A stretch of DNA of 64,000 nt from Metellina segmentata (taxonomy: Eukaryota; Arthropoda; Arachnida; Araneae; Tetragnathidae), in NCBI GenBank assembly GCA_947359465.1, contig OX375882.1:50783509-50847508 (forward strand). The letters run 5' to 3'. Each line of letters starts with the position of its first letter. Position 1 is the first letter of the stretch. Positions 34,020 to 44,999 of this stretch are shown piece by piece. Under the pieces are notes generated by a model. The model made no database searches, was not told the DNA's origin, and worked only from the letters and a program-made list of their open reading frames with translations. Position numbers and translations under genes: made by a program.

Positions 34020-34500
34020 ACGTTTAAAAACCGGATGTGTGCACCGGGCCTAAGTATACTGTGCACACATCCGGTTTTTCAACGTGCGGCGCCGCTGCCG
34101 CAGCGCAATTGAGGTTTGAGTTACATTAGATCCAATAGAGCAGTGCACATATAGCCTCCGGCGACGCACGTCCAACTTGCGTGCAATTTGTACTGTAGTT
34201 CCCCATGGCGCCGCACTGTCGCCGCGTATGAGTCTCCGTTCTGAAGTACCTTGTTTTCATAAAAAAAATGGAATATAAATAATAATTAATAAATGGTTGT
34301 ATCCATTAACATCTATTTTGTTTCAAAATATACTTTTTTTACACCAAGTAAACGAAATAGACACGTTTTTTAAGCACGATGGAATATTTATCGCAAATGG
34401 CGCGAAATAAGTAATTGCGTCATTTCACGATTGTGTTGTAGTTGGGCTTCGGTGCCGCAGTGGCGCCGCAAGTTGAAAAACCGGATGTGTGCACCGGACC
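34020..34500. mobile_element. GC-rich MITE with long inverted ends (Harbinger-like)
   Basis: GTGCACACATCCGGTTTTTC at 34060 is repeated inverted at 34475-34497; the match extends about 45 bp into TGCGGCGCC...GC-rich subterminal DNA. A further partial end (AAAACCGGATGTGTGCACCG) at 34026-34046 faces the first, making a local hairpin. GGCC(C/T)-type ends beside TAA/TTA suggest PIF/Harbinger-type insertion. No coding was seen. Confidence 0.6.
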
Positions 34501-34630
34501 TTAATTAACCATAATTTGGTAGTTTGGGAGTAGCTGGAAGTTAGATTGAGCATTGCAATTACTTGAGTTGTTTTACCAGTACAGTTAAAATATATATATT
34601 TTTTAATTACTTTTACGGAAGTTAAATTTT

Positions 34631-34820
34631 AATACCGTATCTATACATTCGTTTGAATGGCGAGAAGTATCAACACCTCCTATCGGAGATGTTGCTTTGA
34701 CCCAAAAACCGCTTCCGAGGAACGAGGCTAATGACGAGTGAACGAACTGATTATACATTTGCCTCGCCACTCACCTCGCGATTATACTCGCCATTTGTGC
34801 GAATGTGTAGATGCGGTATA
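34631..34820. mobile_element. Short MITE (190 bp)
   Basis: Inverted ends: ATACCGTATCTATACATTCG (left) and, on the complement of the right end, ATACCGCATCTACACATTCG, both followed by an AATGGCGAG block. No coding capacity. Confidence 0.75.
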
Positions 34821-35339
34821 ACAATTGTGTACCTTATTACAGTATGGCACTAGTTACACGTGATGAATAGGAATTACAATTTATTACCGAAAGTGAAAGA
34901 TAGTTAACCAATTTAACCCTAGTAAGTCGAAAATTCTAATAGTAAATCCTAACTTATCTCTAAATTAAAAAGATGTTACCGCGGCCGCCGCAGGATTGAA
35001 ATCTCGTTTTCTTTTCCCTCGATTTTTAAACGGTTTCCTGAAAAAATACGAATTAGAAAATCACGAAATTAACATGGTTTGTTTAAAATTGTGCAGGGAA
35101 TAAGATGGAGAAGATTTCTGATACGGCTATTAGTTTAGGGTACATTAGGTATCAAAGTCGAAAAAAACGAAATTTCTTCCGCGAGTGATCAAAACACGAA
35201 CAAATTTTCAGTCAGCAGCCGTAAGATTTTTTTAGAGTACCTCTAAACGGGAATTATATTGCACCTCGCCGAGTTTTTTAGAAATTTCAATTTGGTTCCT
35301 GGTAATAATTTTTTGAAAATCGGGAAGTTTTCGTTACTT
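34821..35339. other. Unassigned DNA
   Basis: GCGGCCGCCGCAGG at about 34980 is an isolated GC-rich spot. No gene recognised. Confidence 0.4.
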
Positions 35340-35640
35340 TTTTGTTAAAACTGTGATATCTATAGCTGAATACTTTTAGTTTTTTCATTTGAAAACATAA
35401 CTAGAAACCTTAGAATATATTCTTTCTTATGATATAATTATTTTTGAAATTGGTTAATAAATAAATTCGATGCGATTAAAAGTTGGTCACATAAATTTTG
35501 TAACTTTTGGATCGTAATTTCCGATACGAAATTGAAACTGTCATATCTATAGCTTAATACTATTAGCTTTAAAATTTGAAAGTACCACGGAAAGCTTAGA
35601 ATGCACTCTTTCTTATGGTATAAATAGCACTCTAATAATG
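35340..35640. repeat. Diverged tandem duplication, about 186-bp period
   Basis: AACTGTGATATCTATAGCTG (35348) matches AACTGTCATATCTATAGCTT (35534), and CCTTAGAATATATTCTTTCT (35408) matches GCTTAGAATGCACTCTTTCT (35594), both about 186 bp apart. Confidence 0.7.
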
Positions 35641-36033
35641 GCATATCTTTCTAGACGGTATAGGCGAGCACCCTAGTGTATTTAATTTTTTAATTCGTAC
35701 CTTAGAAAAAATGTTAGTTTCAACCCATCTGTAGAAGAATGAGAATGAGGAACTTGCACGTTTTTTGTTTATATTTTTATAATATATAAAATGAAATAAT
35801 ATGATGAAAAGTATGTCTTTTTTGCTTTATAGCCCGAAAAGGTAAAATAAAAAAAAATTAAGTTCGCACTATTTACTTCATCTCAAAAACGCTAGTTTTC
35901 CTACGCTGCTTCTTGTGATGTCACTGTGACCCATGATAGTCTATTTACTTGGATAGCGACGTTGAAATAGCAAGCGGTATTTCTTTCTTGTTGATCTAAA
36001 AAGGATTTGTATAAAACCGAATAAGATTTCGAA

Positions 36034-36147
36034 ATGTCTACGATTGGAAAACCGTCTTTTAAATATTGTTTAGGACCTTGCTACACAAATACAGCACTTC
36101 TTAACGTACCGACAACCGGGAATACTTGCCCAATTTTAAATTTCTAG
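36034..36147 (+). pseudogene. Possible start of a THAP-like protein (37 residues, then stop)
   Basis: The frame from ATG 36034 contains SFKYCLGPCYTNTALLNVP. A K-Y/C-C-x-V-P-x-C-x-N-T start is seen in arthropod THAP-like zinc-finger proteins, many of them transposon-derived. Here a TAG follows after 37 residues and the second half of the finger is not evident. Weak; recalled pattern only. Confidence 0.25.
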
Positions 36148-36302
36148 TAAAACATCCGTGTACTTCTCTAACAGTTGGAGAAAGGAAATTTTTTTTTCTA
36201 GGCTTGGGGAGGGTTTATAGAGTTGATTTATGGTGTTTAAATATATTTTCATTGCTTTCTCTTTCAGTAATAATTCAAAAACCTGTTGCAAAGTTACCTA
36301 GG

Positions 36303-36945
36303 CAACAGGGATAACTTTGCCCACCAGAGGTTTTCCATTGAAAACTGCCTCTGAAGTCACTTCTGGGTAATGTTACCTTTGTCGTAGGTAAAAGAAAACA
36401 TAAAAACAGTTGCGAAAAAATTCTCGTTATAAAATTTTAGTACATAACTATTAGTATACTAATGAGAAAAAAGAGAACATATATAGGTAATATGAATCAA
36501 ACTGTTTGAAAAGTCTTGAGAAATCTTCTTCAAAAAAGTATTTGCCCCGTCATTCCCTTGGAGATGGAGTTTTGAAAACAACGTCGGTCAGAGAAATGCT
36601 AGATTCATCCACATTTTCAGAAAGCTTAGGACTTCTCTTTGACTTTGGTTCTCAGATAGGAAACTTCAAAGTCACCATCGTCACAAATGTTTAAAAAATT
36701 TTCCTGAAAATGCTACAATAGGGTTTCCCCCCCCCCCCAATTTTACAACCACAAAGTCTCCTGCTTGTAAGTTCAGGGGCCTTTCATCAATTTGAATGTT
36801 TTGTTCTGCTTACATCGTTCTTTCTTCATCAAATAAAAACTACGTGGATGAAAAGACTGTAATTAGGTACTTAAAAGCCTTCATATTTTTTTCCAAACAC
36901 AACTAGTGAGAGGTGGGCAAAATAACCCTAGTTTTCCTATGGATC
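36303..36945 (-). mobile_element. Possible pogo-like relic
   Basis: Inverted ends: AACAGGGATAACTTTGCCCA (left) and, complement of right, ACTAGGGTTATTTTGCCCAC. Minus-strand translation at about 36690-36500 gives DDGDFEVSYLRTKVKEKS and, after one frameshift, ESSISLTDVVFKTPSP, resembling the C-terminal tail of arthropod pogo/DDE_1 transposases. Both signals are modest. Confidence 0.35.
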
Positions 36946-37180
36946 ATGGGGTAACATTGTCCATCAAAACAATGACATAAAAATTAAGGTATAAAAATTC
37001 CACATCACACATGTATAAATGAACACGTACAGAAATGTTTATTAGACTAAAAATAAATTATGAAGCTTATTTAATATTTAAACAATGATACACATAACAA
37101 CTTTTAAGTTTGTTTAAGGATGCGACAGCATTTGCAAACAAAGCAATAATATATCCAAACAAAAGGAAATAGACATACAC

Positions 37181-37321
37181 CTGAGCTTTAAATCCTCGTA
37201 TTTCAGCTCCTATAAAATCAGGATTATTTCCCAAATAAGAAAAAATTGATAGTGAATCGATTTTAGACAAATTATCTGATTGCCCTTTCACAAATCCAGG
37301 CATTGGAGCCATTGTAAACAA
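37181..37321 (-). CDS. Candidate 5' coding exon of an unnamed arthropod repeat-associated protein
   Basis: ATG at 37321 opens 47 codons that end in CAG at 37181, followed by a GTGTATG donor (phase 0). The peptide contains SDNLSKIDSLSIFSYLGNNP and PDFIGAEIRGFKA. I recall a widespread arthropod family, often multicopy, whose members begin KIDxxMVxxFxxxNPxFxxAEIRGxKA and splice soon after; that recall is unverified. No following exon was found on the minus strand in the next kilobase, so it may be an orphan exon or the intron is long. No introduced stop is present. Confidence 0.35.
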
Positions 37322-37888
37322 GATAGAAATAAAAGAAAAGAAAGTTAAAATTTAGAAATGTTAACATATAATATTAAAATAAACGGAATAAACAACAAAA
37401 ACAAACAGCAACACAAATAGCAAGAAATTTTTTTTAATTGATTGTTTAAAAATTAAAAGAGCAAGCAATATGAAATTTCAAAGCGCTAGACAAACGTAAA
37501 CATTACATCGTAGAGCACAATGACGCCAAACCAATCTAACGTTTCGTAACGTTTTGAGGTCATGTGCTTTTGCCGTACTTTTCGGTAATTTAAAACTTGA
37601 AATTTTAATTAATTAAGTTCATTTTATAGGTTGTAACTATCGTTTTCGAACATTTTGACGGTCAATCTATTAATAAAACACAGAAATTAGCATTTTCCTC
37701 ACTGGTGCAAGTTACTCATTCGAATAAATAAATAAATAAAAGATTTGAAAACTCAAGCACTAATTAAAGCATTAAATTGATTAGTAAAAGTATCTTTAAA
37801 GTATCTCTCAGACCATGTATATAAACATGAAACATGTTAAAATGCCCTTTAGATAATTTTTGGTGATGAAAATATCTATTATACTAAA
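37322..37888. other. AT-rich DNA, nothing recognised
   Basis: It lies upstream of the candidate exon; no promoter element could be identified with confidence. Confidence 0.4.
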
Positions 37889-38608
37889 TACACAGTTCAG
37901 TCAAATTAATGTGACCACCTGTCAAAAGCCAGAGTAACCACCTTTGGCAGAGCGGACCGCTGCGAGACGTGCAAGAAGATAGTCAATTAGGTTTCTGAAG
38001 GTGTTCACTGGGATGTTGAGACATGCCGACTCCAGTGCCGTGACCAGCTGCGCTAGATTACGCAGTTGAGGATCCATGGCGCGAACAACCCGATCAAGGT
38101 GGTCCCACAGATTCTCGATTGGGTTTAAATCCGGTGAGTTTGCTGAACAGGGGAGTACGGTAAACTCATCCTGGTGCTCACTGTTGGTAGCCCCTTGGTT
38201 CATCCGGGCGGTCAGTTGCTCAACAGTTGCACGTCTATTAGCCTTCGTTCGCCTCTGTCATCTATAGCCCGTGATGCACCACATGTGCCACGCCGCTGAT
38301 TTTGTATAGTGCCATTTTGCCATGCACGGTATACTTTTACCACGTCGGCACGCGAACAATTTACAAAATTAGCCGTTTCCGAAATGCTTCCATCCCTTGG
38401 CCCGAAAGCCAATAATCATGCCCTTTTGGACGTCGGATAAATCACTACGTTTCTGCATTACGCCAACGATTGAAATGCTTTCCGATGCCCTAGGACATCC
38501 TTTATATACACTCCACTGCAATGTGCTGCCACCTGCCTTTTTTGATTGGTTATTTCACGTTGACATCGAAAGTAGGTGGTGGTCACATTAATGTGACTGG
38601 ACTGTGTA
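37889..38608 (-). mobile_element. Deleted Tc1-like element, copy A2
   Basis: Left end TACACAGTTCAGTCAAATTA and complement of the right end TACACAGTCCAGTCACATTA, with TA target, match copy A1 at 24159. At 720 bp it keeps the N-terminal helix-turn-helix (GSISETANFVNCSRADVVKV, on the minus strand at about 38390) and the C-terminal third with SANSPDLNPIENLWDHLDR (about 38145), but has lost the catalytic middle that A1 retains. Confidence 0.9.
37922..38412 (-). pseudogene. Tc1-like transposase of copy A2, two pieces
   Basis: Piece one (38412-38212) carries the DNA-binding region then enters stops after QNQRRGTCGASRAIDDRGE. Piece two (38203-37922) carries the third catalytic motif, where Glu of NPIENLW is the expected acidic residue, through the C-terminal AVRSAKGG. 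About 400 bp of core is missing between them. Confidence 0.85.
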
Positions 38609-40314
38609 TATTCAAAATTCGATTCAAATTATTCTAAAATATATGTTAAATATTTTAATTTTTCAGAACTATTGAGTGTGTTTCTGAAAGGGTTTATTTA
38701 ATATGTCGATAAAAATGAAAAACCAAAGCGGTACGAGTACAAATATTGAATAATTATTGTAATACAGTTAATTATTGAAACTGTTTTAAAGAAAAACGAA
38801 ATTTAACTTCTTTCGACCTAATTCTAAACGGTCAGTACATGTGCAAATCTTCTTTTCATAAAACTTCTGCTTGCCCTTGTAGATTTTACTTCTCATCTAG
38901 TACAGATATAAGGAAAACAAACGCTAAAACTTTTAGAAAATTCCAAACTACTTTAATTTTTTATTCTTGTTTTTTTTTTTTTTTTTTTTTTTTTTTTATT
39001 CATTGTATAAAATGAGATAAATTCGAACAATTTCTGAAAACTTTCCTGTTTTTGCAATTGTTTTTCCAATTCGCGAAATAAGTGAGACAGCTACAAAAAC
39101 GTACTCAACAGTGAAATGGCATTCCTAAACGCGTTATCCTTTTGGTAGAAGGTAGTGCCTTTTAATTTTTGCATCCATATATAAAATATTGAAAAAATTA
39201 AAGCCCTCACTAGAACGGTAAAAAATAAAACATGCTCTCCTTTTAAAATGATTGATTTACGATCTATATCATTTTCTTACATAAAAAAAAAATCCAGTTT
39301 TTCAAAAACCTTATCTAAAACTAAAACATTTTTGGCATTGACCTTCGAATGATTCAAAATAATTTGTATTATTTGAATCATGCGAATTTTTTTTTATAAT
39401 GTAACTTTATATAAAACTTTGTATGGTATCTAATCATAAGATAGTGTATTAAAGATGTGTACACCTATTGAAAATCTTTTTATACAGTTTGTATGAATTT
39501 AGAACTTTATTTATGTTCTATTTATTAATTTTCCTTAGAAGAAGAAAGCAGAAACGTTTGAGAAATAAAACTCAATAGAGAACTTTTTTGACTTTTAAAG
39601 AGAACTGGAACAAAACTCAAAAGAATGGTTTTACCAAAATTACTTCAGCATTTTAAGTGAAGTACTTTTCGTGCAAAATGTCATGCATTTAATATATGTC
39701 CCGAAGGTCCATGTATATGCAGATTGCTGGTTATATAAGTAATATGAATGCGCTAAATATAGTTTACAAACACTTTTAGTTTATTATTTGTCTTGAGTTT
39801 TTATATAGTATTGGATTCCAAGTGGAAACCAATTTAATATAAGAACTAGACAGAACTTTTGCCATAAATACTTCGTCATAAAAATTTAGAAGCCTAAACA
39901 ACATATTTTGCTTTGATAAATTTTAGAATTTTGATAAAAATGTGTTTAACGTATTTCCATACTGTTTAAAGAGGAAGTCTAAGCATGAACAAAATATTAG
40001 CTTGATCGCAAGCACACTAAGGTTTCAAAAGTTATATATTTTAAGTTCTACCGTAGATGCATGTTCAATTGTTTTTTTACTATCTTTTAACTTTATGCAT
40101 TTATTGAAACTGTCATTGACAAACATGTAATTTTTTCAATTTACTTCATACAATTTAAATAGAAATCCTAATTGTTGCTGCGATAAAAGAATGTTTGAAA
40201 TTGTTGTTTCCCCTTACACCATTTTAAAGGAATCAAATTATAATAAATCTAACGAGAAATATTTAATGATAGGGAAAACAGTTTGTTCATTTATATTTAA
40301 AACCTCTAAGTTCA
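38609..40314. other. Strongly AT-rich DNA, nothing recognised
   Basis: It includes a 28-bp T-run at about 38970-38997. No exon-like signal. The open frame at 39942-40130 has no recognisable domain. Confidence 0.4.
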
Positions 40315-40370
40315 ATAGCCCATTGAGTTGCTCCAGTATGTCGCTAATTCAGTTACTTTAAGATGTTTTA
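40315..40370 (+). repeat. SINE tail fragment (plus)
   Basis: CAATAGCCCATTGAGTTGCT is followed by CCAGTATGTCGCTAATTCAG, the diverged tail of the main SINE family. Confidence 0.65.
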
Positions 40371-40724
40371 TCACGAAACGAGGCAATAAAATGCCAAATC
40401 GGTCATAACCAGGTCAATTTTTCACAGAGCAATCACATAACTGCTAGTCGACATGTTGGTCACACTTTTTAAAGCTCTTCTCAATAACAATGCTCAGTCC
40501 ACAGATTACTAAAAGACAAAGGATTCACCGAAGGCATGACTTGTAGCGCCATCGGTGGGGGTCAGCTGTCCCTAATTGTGGGCGGAGTTTAACATGTTTC
40601 TTTCAGAGCGGTAGCCATTTTCTAATCGGCAGACTTTTTGAAGCGTCATCCAGCTGAAGATTCTTTGCAGCACATTTTAATAATATTTTAAAACTGTTCT
40701 AGCATTCAGCAGAAAATGTTGATA

Positions 40725-40777
40725 CCCCACCGTCACCATAGCTAGTTGTGTTGCTCCAGTGCGACGTTAATTAAAAA
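40725..40777 (+). repeat. SINE tail fragment (plus)
   Basis: CACCGTCACCATAGCTAG is followed by TTGTGTTGCTCCAGTGCGAC and GTTAATTAAAAA. Confidence 0.75.
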
Positions 40778-41394
40778 TGTGCCATAAATAGAAAAGCCGT
40801 TGTTCAAGTTTATCGCTTATGTTAAAAGGTAAATTACTTTTGTTTTTCATAAAATGTATTCATAACTTAGAAACTACTAATGTGAATTATGTGCCATTTT
40901 TAACAATCAAGTTAAATTAATTACACTTTTATTTTAAATCCCAATTGAAGGAATAAAAAATGAAATCGTTCTATTAAGTGTTAAGACTATTCGCCCAAGA
41001 TAATTAATTTTTAACACTCTTTCACGGTGTTAGTTTGTGCATTTTTTATTTAATCAAATTCAATCGTTCTTAAATATACGAAAACTGTGGTATTCGGAAT
41101 GCAGTACAATTGTACTCTATTTATTGTATTGTATTTTGTGTATTTGTTGATTTTATTATTTACATTCTGTTTTTGTGTATTCAAAAATGTCCTTTTTCTG
41201 AATTATAACATGTTTTATGTCAACATTTATAAAGATTTTTGTGCGAAATTGGAATGCTTTTGTGTGATTCTGATCCTTTTCAAATTGAATACTTTGTGCA
41301 AAAATGAATGATGTACCTGATCTCAGACTAAATATACCTGATTATGTGAATAATAAAAATTTTAAAATGTACTTTTTCGTTCAAATAATTTTTT
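40778..41394. other. AT-rich DNA upstream of the gypsy relic
   Basis: The hydrophobic frame at 41087-41311 is T-rich low complexity and is not supported as a gene. No LTR was identified here. Confidence 0.4.
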
Positions 41395-43790
41395 ACACTA
41401 TATCAACAGAGATCAATAATATAATTCGACCATCCAAGTCCCAGTGGGCTAATCCTCTGCACCTAGTAAATAAAAAGGATGGCATCTTACGACCGTGTGC
41501 AAAAGTGTGGCGACTATCGAAGACTGAATGCACAAACAATGCCAGATCGATACCCGATTCCACAAATAGACGATTTCATTTCATCTTAAAGGATAAAAAA
41601 AAATATTTACAAAAATAGATCTCCTCAAGGCATACTATAAAATACCTATTGCCGAAGAGGATAAATGTAAAACAGCGATTATTACACCATTTGGATTATA
41701 CGAATTTATTGTCATAAGTTTGGGTTTGAAAAATGCACCAGCTACCTTCTAAAGATTCATAAATGAAGTGTGTTCAGGATTAAATTTTGTTGTTCTTTAC
41801 TTAGATGATATTCTCATAGCATCGACTAGTGAAGAACAACATGAAAATCCCCTTAAATCAGTTTTTGAAACATTACATAAGTACGGACTTCGCTATTAAT
41901 ATTTCCAAATCTGTAATAGGAGTAAACGAAATAGAATATTTAGGATACTCAATTACGCCTCAAGGCTCTTGTCCTCTACCTAACAAAGTCAGAGATATTA
42001 TGAATTACCAACTTCCGACAACTAGGCACGATTAACTTTTACCGACGTTACTTAAAAATGCATCAAACAACCAATCACTTCTACATAATTATCTCAAAGG
42101 TGCCAGAAAAAAGGACAAAAGAAAAATCCAACTTACCGAAGCAGCAAAACAGCAGTTCAACAAGTGCAAAGAAGATTTGGCTAATACTGCACTGCTATCA
42201 TTCCCAAAATCTGCACTACCTCTGTCACCAAGTACAGATGCTTCAGATACGGCGATTGGAGCCGTGATTCAACAGTATGAAGCACAAGCATGGAAGCATA
42301 TCGCATTTTATTCCAAAAATTTGAATGATGCACAAAAGAATTACAGCGTTTACGTAGAATTGCTAGGTATTTATCTCTCCATCAAACAGTTCAAACATTT
42401 ATTGGAACGAAGAAAATTCACAATATTTACAGACCATAAACCAATTACATTTGCATTTCTCAAAAAGCCTGATATAGCATCTCATCGTCAACTTCGGCAT
42501 CTTTACTATATTTCCCAATTCTCAACTGACATTCGTTACATCAAAAGTCCTGAAAACATCATAGCAGATACCTTATCCAGAGTTGAAGACATCTCCATAA
42601 TCGATTATGATGAAATAACTGATAAACAAAATCAAGATGAAGAATTCGAAATGTTGAAAAATTACACAACTTCCTTGAATACTTGTACCCGCTACTTCTA
42701 TACTTGTACCCGCCGCTGATGTACCCGTTACTTTCTGGAAAGTTCTTGGAGTGTGAAATATCAACGAACAATATCAAACCATACATTCCTAAAGTTTTTC
42801 GTATGAGAATATTTCGACAAGTACATGGAACATCGCATCCTGGAATAAAATCATCAGTTAAGTTTCTAACGTTTAAGTTCATCTGGCCATCCATCCGAAA
42901 ATAGGTTCGACTATGGTTCGACTATGGAGTATTCCATGTCAGAAGAGCAAGATAAATCGCCCTACCAAATGAAGTTTCGGAGAATGTCAATCACCATCAG
43001 AAAGATTCAGTGACATTCATATCAACTTGATTGAAACCTTACACCCTTTAAACGGTAACATCGATTGCCTGACTTGCACTGATCGTTATACCAATTGGAT
43101 GGAAGTTATTCCATTGGAAAATCTATCTGCAGACACGGTTGCGAGAACCTTTTACAGCAATTGGATAACTCGATTTGGAACTCCTAACCGATTGATAACG
43201 GATCGTGGAACACAGTTTGGTTCAGAGACCTTCAGAATCCTATACAGAATCTGCGGCATAAAACTGCAATACACGACTGCATGCCACCCCCAAGCTAATG
43301 GAAAAGTGGAACGTCTTCATAGAACTTTAAAGACAGCAATTAAGGCACATAATTCTCTAGTCTGGAGTAAAACACTGCCAACTGTTCTTCTAGGTTTACG
43401 CACTGTGATCCAAGAAGATTCTAATCACGCGATTGCCCAAATGGTCTGTGGACAAAATATTCGATTACTTAAAGAATTTTTCCATGAATCTATTTTCACA
43501 ACACCTGAAACTTTTGCAAACCAATTACAACAAACGATGGAATATATTCTACAACGAACTGTTTCTAAGACATATGGACCCAAAGGACTTAAAGCAAAGT
43601 TCTCACGTTTTTCTCCGTAAGGACAGGGTTTAAAAAAAATTTGAACCCCCATATGACAGTCCGTTTTAAGTAATTGACAGAACTGACAAGTATTTTACTC
43701 TTAATATTAGAAGTAAACGTGTCACAGGATCTATTGATAGGTTAAAACCTGCTTACTGTTTACAAGACCCTACTTACTTCTACCAGCAAC
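41395..43790 (+). pseudogene. Ty3/gypsy retrotransposon pol relic (RT, RNase H, integrase)
   Basis: Order is RT, RNase H, integrase. RT starts near SQWANPLHLVNKKDG (about 41437) and includes YLDDIL at about 41802, the catalytic Asp pair (usual Y-x-DD). RNase H at 42177-42600 has STDASDTAIGAVIQQ, FTDHKPITF and ADTLSR. Integrase at 43027-43620 has CTDRYTNWMEVIPL, ITDRGTQFGS and HPQANGKVERLHRTLK with the D,D-35-E residues visible. A short C-terminal stretch (KRVTGSIDRLKPAY, about 43710) is the usual GPY/F-type end. Frame changes and stops separate the domains; gag, protease and both LTRs were not found, so this is a truncated, dead copy. Confidence 0.9.
42678..42731. repeat. Small ACTTGTACCCGC repeat inside the pol relic
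   Basis: ACTTGTACCCGCTACTTCTA is followed by a second ACTTGTACCCGC and a partial third (ATGTACCCGTTAC). It interrupts the linker between RNase H and integrase. Confidence 0.75.
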
Positions 43791-43830
43791 CAAGATCTTT
43801 GTAAGAAACAAACTCCAAATTTCACAAATC

Positions 43831-44035
43831 ACGTTAGGTTGATGTGGAAGTTTGGAGAGTGGAGTGCCAGCTCAGGTGTTGCTTCGTCATCTGACCGTGG
43901 TTCAAAATTACGTGGTGTTGCTTCGTCGTCTGACCGTGGTTAAAAATTACGTGGTGTTGTCCTCGTATCTTAAGGGATTGATCCCGGACCGTCGTCAATA
44001 GCCCGTTGTGTTTCTTTAGTACGACGTTAATTAAA
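43831..44035 (+). repeat. 5'-truncated SINE (plus) with internal 39-bp duplication
   Basis: The body starts GTTGATGTGGAAGTTTGGAG. A 39-bp unit (GTTGCTTCGTCATCTGACCG and onward) is tandemly duplicated at 43878-43916 and 43917-43955. The tail has GGGATTGATCCCGGACCG and GTACGACGTTAATTAAAA. Confidence 0.85.
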
Positions 44036-44271
44036 AATTATCAATTACCAAATGTCACAAAAAGTTTAAGTCACGCAAAATAAAAGCAAAATTTTTCCCA
44101 AACTGAGGAAGATAAAATATTTCTTGGAAAACATTCATGCTCAGGACGGACAATGAGATTGCCTGTAAGGTAATGTAGAGTGCCTATATAATAAGAGTGG
44201 CGACATACGGGAAACACTTTCTGATTGGCTTAGATACCTTAGATTGCCTGTAAGGTAATGTAGAGTGAGAT

Positions 44272-44514
44272 TCGAGGACAACAACTCGTAATTTTGAACC
44301 ACGGTCAGATGACGAAGCAACACCTGAGCTGGCACCCCACTCTCCAAACTTCCACGCCAACCCAACGTGAGGACTTTCGGCCACGACAGATTTAAGGTGC
44401 ACCAGCCGCCTCTACACCATACGTTTAGAAACATCCATGCCCGGACCCGGATTCGAACCAGGAACCTTCCGATCTAGAAGCTAACACCTTAACCACTATA
44501 CCGGTTGGTCGGCC
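44272..44514 (-). repeat. SINE copy A (minus), tail-truncated
   Basis: Head at the right: minus strand GGTATAGTGGTTAAGGTGTT (A-box region) and CTGGTTCGAATCCGGGTCC (B-box), a good tRNA-like promoter. The tail is replaced by local repeat DNA (GCCTGTAAGGTAATGTAGAG). Confidence 0.85.
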
Positions 44515-44544
44515 TTATTATATAGGCACTCTAAGGTAAAGGTA

Positions 44545-44604
44545 ATGGTAATTTTAGTTAACGTCGTACTAGAGCAACACAACGGGCTATTGACGACTTG
44601 CCTG
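44545..44604 (-). repeat. Isolated SINE tail (minus)
   Basis: TTTTAGTTAACGTCGTACTA is followed by GAGCAACACAACGGGCTATT; the body is cut off at TTGCCTGTAAG, the same motif found at the break of copy A. Confidence 0.85.
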
Positions 44605-44664
44605 TAAGATTTAGACAAGAATAGATTTATTTTTGTGAACACTATTTGTTTCGGTAAATGGTTA

Positions 44665-44990
44665 TGGTAATTTTAGTTAACATCGTACAAGAGCAACACA
44701 ACGGGCTATTGACGACGGTCCGGGATCAATCCCTTAAGGGAAAGATCCGATGACAACACCTCGTAATTTTGAACCACGGTCAGATAACGAAGCAACATCT
44801 AAGCTGGCACCCCACTCTCCAAACCTCCATACCAACCCAACGTGAGGACTTTCGGCCACGACAGATTTTAAGGTGCACCAGCCGCCTCTACACCATACGC
44901 TTACAAACATCTATGCCCGTACCCGGATTCGAACCAGGAACCTTCCGATATAGAGGCTAACACCTTAACCACTATACCGGTTGGTTGGCG
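44665..44990 (-). mobile_element. Full-length SINE copy B (minus)
   Basis: Tail GTTAACATCGTACAAGAGC, body CCTCGTAATTTTGAACCACG and CCACTCTCCAAACCTCC, head with B-box complement GGATTCGAACCAGG and A-box complement CTTAACCACTATACCGG. About 326 bp. The shared tail and body with the 28.4-kb copy but a different tRNA-like head suggest two subfamilies. Confidence 0.88.
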
Positions 44991-44999
44991 TATGTAATT

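Noticed and set aside
41087..41311. Hydrophobic 74-residue open frame
   Set aside because: T-rich low complexity, no neighbours, no splice or homology support.
44430..44514. tRNA gene on the minus strand
   Set aside because: Good A- and B-boxes, but no cloverleaf with a clear anticodon stem and acceptor stem, and it continues into a SINE body present in several copies.
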